A stretch of 64,000 nt of DNA, taken from positions 17,905,046 through 17,969,045 of the forward strand of contig NC_063045.1 in the NCBI RefSeq assembly GCF_018812025.1, written 5' to 3'. Source of the DNA: Megalobrama amblycephala (Eukaryota > Chordata > Actinopteri > Cypriniformes > Xenocyprididae). The translations under genes and the position numbers were made by a program. This document shows positions 50,009-64,000 of the stretch, in pieces. The first letter of the stretch is position 1. Every line of letters begins with the position of its first letter. The notes under the pieces are model-generated. The model ran no database searches, was not told the origin of the DNA, and was given only the letters and a program-made list of their open reading frames with translations.

Positions 50009-53000
50009 CTGAAATTTAAAAAAAAAAGTATTATTAGCCATTAGCCTGTTAACTGAACATGGATGTGAAAATGCACTATCCAAATATAAACAGTTGTAAT
50101 TCATGAATGCTTTGAAATACAGACACTTATTTTATTATTGTTGAAAGCACTTAAAAAAATACAGTGTAAAAAAGTTATAGAAGTTAAAGTGGTAACACTT
50201 TACAATAAGGTTTCATTAGTTAACTGCTTTAGTTAACTAACTAAAAATGAACAATACTTCTACAGCATTTATTCATCTTAGTTTATGTTAATTTCAATAT
50301 TTACTAATACATGGATATCAAACGAATTAACATTAGTTAATGCACTGTGAACTAACTAACATGAATAAACAATGAACAACTGGATTTTTATTAACTAACA
50401 TTAACAAAGATTAATAAATACTGTAACTGTATTGCTCATTGTTAGTTAATACATTAATGAAACCTTATTGTAAAATGTTACTGCTAAAGTTTACTCTAAG
50501 CAAATGTACTGTACCAATCATTTATATTTCATTTAAAATATATATTTGACAAAATAGTTTGGACTCTAAAATTGCTATAAAATTTATGTTCCAAATTTAA
50601 AGTTGGTATCTCACAAATTGGGGTTCCTATGAGAGTTTGTTTAGGCGCTATACCAAAAATAGCCACCAGATGACACACATTCCATTGATTTTAGATTTTA
50701 ATTTTGATAAATTCTCGTCACAAATTACTAAATTTCTGTCACAATATCACTTCTATCACAAAGCAGTCACCAAACAGGAAACCTTGAGTCTGAGAACTTT
50801 CTGACAATGCATGTTTTGTCAAGATTAGAAAAACATTTGACTATAAAAAAAAAATTTTTTGTACGTTTTGAATATGAAACATGACACCATACGGAGAGGA
50901 GCCTGCTTAAAGGTTTTAAAGTACAGTTTCCATGGTAACACATTGTCTAATTTAAAAACGTATTTCAAAGGTTGAATTTTGAGGGTTAAAGCTTTCGAAT
51001 GATACCTAATTTATGATGATTACTAAAATATGTAATAGGAAAAAGGGCAAAATAAATGCTAGAGGGACACTTACTAGCAGGTTAAACAACCTTAATATAT
51101 AAATTCACAACATTAATATGTACATAATTAATATTTATGTAATTTATATAATAATCAAAATATTATAAATAAAAGATTTTGCCATTTTAACCTCAAGGAC
51201 ATTATCATCTTGACAGTCTGTTGATGTCATATTACCATGCTCTGTAGATTCAAAGTGGTCAGTTCTGTCTCCAAGCTTGGATACAGTCTAGCAGAAGGAC
51301 TTGTAGGTGGCACAGGCGATTCGTTTTGGAGCGGCGAAGTCGTGCTGTGTTCCAAGATATCTGAACGAGGCATATGTGCTTGTGGTGAAGAATTTATCCA
51401 TTCAACCTGTCCAGTGTTTACATCTTTCTTTCGAGGAAATAACAACTCAGCGTAGTTATTGTTGCCACCCTGCACACAAGGGTCAAAGACAGATAAACAA
51501 AGATTATGGTTATTGTTGATGGTGGAAATAAACATTGCCTCTATCATGTTGTTGATGTGGTAAACAATAATTTTATACTATTTAACAATGAAAAAGTGTG
51601 AAAAATTTACACACACACACACACACACATAATATTTGAATACATAATTATACCATGTTTTCTATTAAAATAGGGGGGGAAAAAGTTTTAAAATGATATT
51701 AAAAAAGGGAAGAAATTTTGTGTACAGTTTCCATAGTAACACATTGTCTAATTTGAAAACGTATTTCAAAGGTTGAATTTTGAGGGTTAAAGGTGCCAAT
51801 GAACGTTTTTTTACAAGATGTAATATAAGTCTAAGGTGTCCCCTGAATGTGTCTGTGTAGTTTCAGCTCAAAATACCCCATAGATTTTTTTTTATTATTT
51901 TTTTTTAACTGCCTATTTTGGGGCATAATTAGAAATGCGCCGATTCAGGCTGCGGCCCCTTTAATTGCTTGTGCTCTCCGCCCCCTCCCAAGCTCTCGAC
52001 TCTATCATTGCATAAACAAAGTTCACACAGCTAATATAACCCTCAAAATGGATCTTTACAAAGTGTTCGTCATGCATGCTGCATGCATACATCAGATTAT
52101 GTGAGTATGGTATTTATTTGGATGTTTATATTTGATTCTGAATGAGTTTGAGGCTGTGCTCCGTGGCTAACGGCTAATGGTACACTGTTGGAGAGATTTA
52201 TAAAGAATGAAGTTGTGTTTATGAATTATACAGACTGCAAGTGTTTAATAATGAAACTAACAACAGATCTTGTCTCCGTGAATACAGTAATAAACTATGG
52301 TAACTTTAACCACATTTAACAGTACATTAGCAACATGCTAACGAAACATTTAGAAAGACAATGTACAAATATCACTAAAAATATCATGTAATCATGGATC
52401 ATGTCAGTTGTTATCGCTCCATCTGCCATTTTTCGCTATTGCTCTTGTTTGCTTATCTAGTCTGATGATTCAGCTGGGCACAGATCCAAACGTTAATACT
52501 GGCTGCCCTTGTGTAATGCCTTGAACATGGGCAGGCATATGCAAATATTGGGGGCGTACATATTAATACTCCCGACTGTTACGTAACAGTCGGTGTTATG
52601 TTGAGATTCGCCTGTTCTTCGGAGGTCTTTTAAACAAATGAGATTTATATAAGGAGGAGGAAACAATGGAGTTTGAGACTCACTGTATGTCATTTCCATG
52701 TACTGAACTCTTGTTATTCAACTATGCCAAGGTAAATGATACCTAATTTATGATGATTACTAAAATATGTAATCGGAAAAAGGGCACAATAAATGCTAGA
52801 GGGACACTTGCAGTTAGCAGGTTAAACAACCTTAATAAATAAATTCATTCTTATTTAATAAATAAATAAGATTATGATTATTGTTGATGGTGGACATAAA
52901 CATTGCCTCTATCATGTTGCTGATGTGGTAAACAACAATTATATACTATTTAACAATGAAAAAGTGTGCAAAATTTACATACACACACACACACATAATA

Positions 53001-54081
53001 TTTTAATTCATAATTATACCATGTTTTCTATTAAAAGAGGGGGAAAAAAGTTTTAAAATGATATTAAAAGGAGGGAAGAAATTTTAAAGTACAGTTTCCA
53101 TGGTAACACATTGTCTAATTTGAAAACGTATTTCAAAGGTTGAATTTTTAATTATACCATGTTTTCTATTAAAAGAGGGGAAAAAATGTTTTAAAATGAT
53201 ATTAAAAGCAGGGAAGAAATTTTGGGCAAGTCGCATCAACTTAAGGTGGTCAAGCTAGTTATTGGAACATGACAGCTGGTTTGGTGGTGGTCCAAGGTTG
53301 CCTACCAGCTCTAACTAGACTGATCGACTTTTGTCTGGTCGATCTTGATGGATGACCATCATTTATCTGTTTGTGGTGTAACTAACAACAATTCAATTGT
53401 AACTATACCTGTTCACAAGCCACAGTCAGCAGTTCATTGTAGGGTAAAATGGGGCTTCTGCGATGGAAGGCCACCAAGTCATGGAGTGAACGGTAGTGTG
53501 TATTTTCTCCCACTATAATGAACTGGTTATCTGGCAAGACGTCAATCATGAAGTGTCTGCAGCGATCTTCAGCTCTAGGAGGAAGATATTTATAGATGAC
53601 CCTTGGATTAGTGGACTTGTTCATGTACAGTAATAAATGTGAATCAAACTTCCTTATAGTGAGTATTCATAACTGAAAACAATGGCCACATTTGCACGGA
53701 CTTACCGATAAGATAATGTATAACCCACTCTGCTCTCGCTAACACGAATGAGGAAGTAACCAGGAGGTTTGCAAATCAGCATATCCTCTGCAACCCTACA
53801 ATACAGAGCTTTTTTTATCTGACTGGATGGAACCTGAGTTTCTGCTCTTTGATATCATCATGATAAGATATAGTCTGAGCATTCAAGCACATATTACACT
53901 TTTTGTCTGCTTATCTTTGTGACATAATACAGTGTATGGTTTATTACTTCCTGGATATTATGCCGTGGAACCATTCTGGAACAATTCCGTTCTTCAAAAT
54001 GCAGTTGCGCTGGAATTCTGTGAACCACCCGAATGCTGCATCATTGCTGTCATGAGATAAAGGCACAGCCATGACATCCAT
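49511..54081 (-). CDS. hsh2d: Hematopoietic SH2 domain-containing protein
   Basis: Adaptor protein (also called ALX in mammals) acting downstream of antigen-receptor and cytokine tyrosine kinases in blood cells. Five coding exons: 54081-53948, 53795-53706, 53574-53409, 51469-51236 and 50008-49511, all in frame, 373 residues (about 352 in human). The SH2 domain spans roughly 37-125: WFHGIISRK, then YFLIRVSESRVGYTLSYR with Arg62 as the phosphotyrosine-binding residue, then CRHF. The tail has proline motifs (KPVPKPR and PPQLPPR, SH3-type) and tyrosines YAEL, YEEI, YQEL. The C-terminus PLEYLNPPPFAPGY closely resembles that of mammalian HSH2D, which is what separates it from SH2D2A and SH2D7. A non-coding first exon is likely at 54692-54745. 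Confidence 0.9.
50191..50482. mobile_element. Palindromic MITE (GTAACACTTTACAATAAGGT ends)
   Basis: Left GTAACACTTTACAATAAGGT and right ACCTTATTGTAAAATGTTAC are inverted. It is an intact relative of the element split by Tc1 relic 3. This type is very abundant in teleosts. Confidence 0.85.
51236..51469 (-). CDS. hsh2d: hsh2d exon 4
   Basis: Acceptor TTGTGTGCAG, donor GTAATA. Encodes GGNNNYAELLFPRKKDVNTG through LETELTTLNLQSM; YAEL is a possible phosphotyrosine site. Confidence 0.88.
51791..52737. mobile_element. TTAA-element, copy 2, inverted and end-truncated
   Basis: After TTAA at 51787-51790 it reads AGGTGCCAATGAACG and follows copy 1 (48071-49021) in reverse through to ACTATGCCAAGGTAAAT. 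The last ~31 bp of the element and ~9 bp of flank are deleted. Confidence 0.85.
53409..53574 (-). CDS. hsh2d: hsh2d exon 3, second half of SH2
   Basis: Acceptor TCCTCCTAG, donor GTATAG. Encodes AEDRCRHFMIDVLPDNQFII through NELLTVACEQ. Confidence 0.93.
53706..53795 (-). CDS. hsh2d: hsh2d exon 2, SH2 core
   Basis: Acceptor GTATTGTAG, donor GTAAGT. Encodes VAEDMLICKPPGYFLIRVSE and SRVGYTLSY; FLIR holds the phosphate-binding Arg. Confidence 0.95.
53948..54081 (-). CDS. hsh2d: hsh2d exon 1 (first coding), start codon
   Basis: The exon itself begins at 54086 after CCTTTAG. ATG at 54081 begins MDVMAVPLSHDSNDAAFGWF and ends WFHGIISR; a second in-frame ATG three codons later is an alternative. Donor GTAATA. 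Confidence 0.88.
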
Positions 54082-54092
54082 TGGTCCTAAAG

Positions 54093-54691
54093 GAACAAAT
54101 AACTTGATGTAATTTTATGGACAAATATACAAATCTCTGGTGTATTAAAATTCTTAAAAATACATTCAAGTACAATTCATTCAGAGAATTACTTATATAG
54201 CCTACAATACTTCTATGATGAACATGTTTTTTTTTCAATACCTGAAATTGATTTAAAATAGATTTTAAATCTAGTTGAACTGTCCAGAGATTTTTAGAAT
54301 TAAGAAAAAAGTGTGGAAAAAAGCCTTAAAATTAATAAAACAAAGGACTAACTGTTAAAGTAAATTAAATTAAATCTTAACATGTCATGTATAGGCAGCT
54401 ATAAATATTAGTCCACACAATATATTGACAGTCCACACATATTTTTCATCGTAATGACTCACAAACTCGTTACTTTTAAATTTCCAAACTTGTTTAATGT
54501 GGATTTTACACAACGAAAAGAGGACGTTCCATTTCGCTTAGAAAACTTATTTACATATATTTCAATATTACAGTGTTGTAGAGTTACATATATTTGACAG
54601 GTGTCAAATATGTTACTTAAAAGATGCCTGTCACTATTACAAACAATAAATAATACATAGGTAAAATGTAATGTTTTCATAACGCACTCAC
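54093..54691. other. hsh2d intron between non-coding and coding exon
   Basis: AT-rich; the minus-strand frame at 54459-54740 overlaps the proposed non-coding exon but shows no domain. Confidence 0.5.
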
Positions 54692-54745
54692 CTGCCGAAG
54701 CACACGGTACAGTCAGTGACGGCAGCTGACGTGACCTCACCTGTT
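54692..54745 (-). other. hsh2d: Probable non-coding first exon of hsh2d
   Basis: GTGTGCTTCGGCAG followed by the strong donor GTGAGTGCG, 605 bp upstream of the coding exon. The 5' limit is not visible. Confidence 0.5.
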
Positions 54746-54769
54746 TAAGTGTTGTGTGGGGTGTGGTTT
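54728..54769 (-). promoter_or_regulatory. hsh2d: Candidate CRE-like and RUNX-like sites at hsh2d start
   Basis: TGACGTGA at 54728-54735 differs by one base from the ATF/CREB site TGACGTCA, and TGTGGTTT at 54762-54769 fits the RUNX consensus. Both are short and could be chance. Confidence 0.3.
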
Positions 54770-55121
54770 AAAAAAAAATTAGCCGACACAATTTCAGATC
54801 ATGAACTATATGAAATATCTACAGCTCTGTACTTTAAGTCATCAGTCGGTCTCTGGTGAAAACATTTATTCAGTTTACATACGAGTAGCCTACAGGTGAT
54901 TTGTGTACTACTGTGGCGTAAGACTTGATACAATGAATATTAATTACGTACTGTTCAACTTCCTGAGAACAGCCTAATTAATATTCATGAGGCGAGCCTC
55001 TACGTAAGCTCTACCAGCTGCACATACCATTCAGCAAATCAGGTAGGTCTGCTCTAAGAACGTCACAACTTAATTAATATGTATAAGCAAAGCTGTAGTG
55101 GGAATCGTAGTGGACAGGTCT
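54770..55121. other. Spacer between tpm4 and hsh2d
   Basis: No exon; two TTAATTAATATTCATGA-like stretches near 54975. Confidence 0.5.
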
Positions 55122-55231
55122 GGGGTGCGTTTCCCGAAGCGAACTATGGTCGCAAGTTCCGTCGTTACCATTAGAGTTCAATGGGACTTACGACCATGGT
55201 TCACCAACGATGCTTTCGGGAAACGCACCCC
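55122..55231. repeat. 110-bp palindromic MITE
   Basis: GGGGTGCGTTTCCCGAAGC on the left, GCTTTCGGGAAACGCACCCC on the right, arms complementary nearly throughout. Same design as 17703-17810. Confidence 0.85.
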
Positions 55232-55443
55232 TGGGCGATACAAATCATCGTTGTTCATAGTTTTGTGTCTGGTAATACTCATTTATTAAAAATGCACCAC
55301 TTTTGTGTGAGATGGTTCTCCTAAACTCCGTAGGAGAATAAAAATAGGCATAATCTATAACATATGTAAAATAATCGCTAAAACGTAGAACAATTGTGGA
55401 AAATAATCAAACATCTACCCCACAAACAGACGTTTTATAAAAA

Positions 55444-55449
55444 TTTATT
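55444..55449 (-). terminator. tpm4: Candidate poly(A) signal for tpm4 exon 9d transcripts
   Basis: Minus-strand AATAAA about 610 bp past the exon 9d stop codon. Confidence 0.45.
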
Positions 55450-56058
55450 ACACAGAAAATGGAAAAGAAACGATTGAGGCATTTTGAAATAGTCATTTGA
55501 CAGAAAAAAGAGACAACGCATTCACAGAAAAAGGAAGAGCTAATATTTCTTTGGTCTTTGTTTGGTCCCATTTCGTGGTGGTTCCACAAAAACACACAGG
55601 CACTTTGACAAATAGGCTGCCGTGGTTCTATGGTGCATCAATGGAGTATCGTACTGCAGTGCATCACGTGGCCAGTAGATGGAGCGCATGATGTACTTAT
55701 GAGAAACACGGCATTGAAAACGCCTTCAGTGACTCTTCATTTTACCGGGGTGCATCATTAATATCAAAACTTAAAATTAATTTCAGCTGAGCACATAAAC
55801 ATATTCACTTTCCATGTGGTAAGTCATGTATTAAGCTACTTATAACGTTGTATCAGTGGGGAAATTAGCACCTCAGGTTGTTTGGCTAACTTTTGAAAGC
55901 AGCGATGTCGAGCCAACTTGGATAAAAGCGCAAAAGAAATACCTCAGACCAAAAAATTAAATTATTATTTTTTTCGGTGAGAAAATAGGGCTCAATAGCT
56001 TGCGAGTTGGAATTAAGGAGAATATTTGTGGAATGTTGTAAAAATGGACGTCGTTCTC
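55450..56058 (-). other. tpm4: tpm4 exon 9d 3' untranslated region
   Basis: No coding signal; a short T-run near 55965. Confidence 0.45.

Positions 56059-64000
<7,942 letters not shown>

Larger units (their letters stand above)
50921..53223. repeat. Local tandem duplication in hsh2d introns
   Basis: Three units all begin GTACAGTTTCCAT(G/A)GTAACA: 50921-51721 (contains hsh2d exon 4), 51722-53088 (no exon; carries a transposon) and 53089-53223 (partial). Units 1 and 2 share TACCTAATTTATGATGATTA, TGGTGGA(A/C)ATAAACATTGCC, a (CA)n tract and TACCATGTTTTCTATTAAAA in the same order. Confidence 0.85.

Noticed and set aside
50921..53223. CRISPR array or satellite DNA
   Set aside because: Only two to three long units with an exon and a transposon inside; a local duplication in a fish intron.
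49511..54081. Assignment to SH2D2A or SH2D7
   Set aside because: The C-terminal PPPFAPGY, the tail layout and proximity to tpm4 fit HSH2D better.

Overview
The window is vertebrate nuclear DNA from a teleost fish. Split genes with GT/AG introns, poly(A) signals, Tc1/mariner relics, hAT elements, tRNA-derived SINEs and dispersed palindromic DNA elements typical of carp and zebrafish relatives all point to a cyprinid-like genome. No bacterial or viral genes were seen.

Four protein genes can be read exon by exon. Glypican-1 (gpc1, + strand) has coding exons 2-9 between 20880 and 28683; its signal-peptide exon was not found and probably lies upstream of the window. Ankmy1 (- strand, 46780 to 31135) assembles from 16 exons into one open frame of 1048 codons, with MORN repeats, two blocks of ankyrin repeats and a complete MYND zinc finger. 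Hsh2d (- strand, 54081 to 49511) assembles from 5 coding exons into 373 codons, with an SH2 domain and a proline/tyrosine-rich tail. Tropomyosin-4 (tpm4, - strand, 64000 to 56059) has part of exon 1b, exons 3-8 and two alternative last exons, 9a (muscle type) and 9d (non-muscle type).

Layout: 1-20.8 kb has no recognisable exon and is packed with DNA-transposon remains; it is probably gpc1 intron 1 and/or intergenic DNA. 20.9-31.0 kb is gpc1 with a 3'UTR of about 2.3 kb. gpc1 and ankmy1 face each other tail to tail, with poly(A) signals about 50 bp apart near 31.0 kb. 31.1-46.8 kb is ankmy1, whose introns hold three Tc1 relics and many microsatellites. 46.8-49.1 kb is the ankmy1 promoter side and two TTAA-flanked elements. 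49.2-54.7 kb is hsh2d, whose introns carry a local tandem duplication. 55.4-64.0 kb is tpm4.

The genes do not form one pathway. gpc1 is a GPI-anchored heparan-sulfate co-receptor, ankmy1 a probable scaffold, hsh2d an adaptor of blood-cell tyrosine-kinase signalling, and tpm4 an actin-filament protein. The gpc1/ankmy1 pair, and hsh2d close to tpm4, match neighbourhoods known in mammals on two different chromosomes, so this block joins two conserved neighbourhoods. The most unusual structures are the hsh2d intron duplication, which preserves an unoccupied version of a transposon insertion site, and a fold-back element at 2.1-3.4 kb that carries a coding-like exon with a splice donor.
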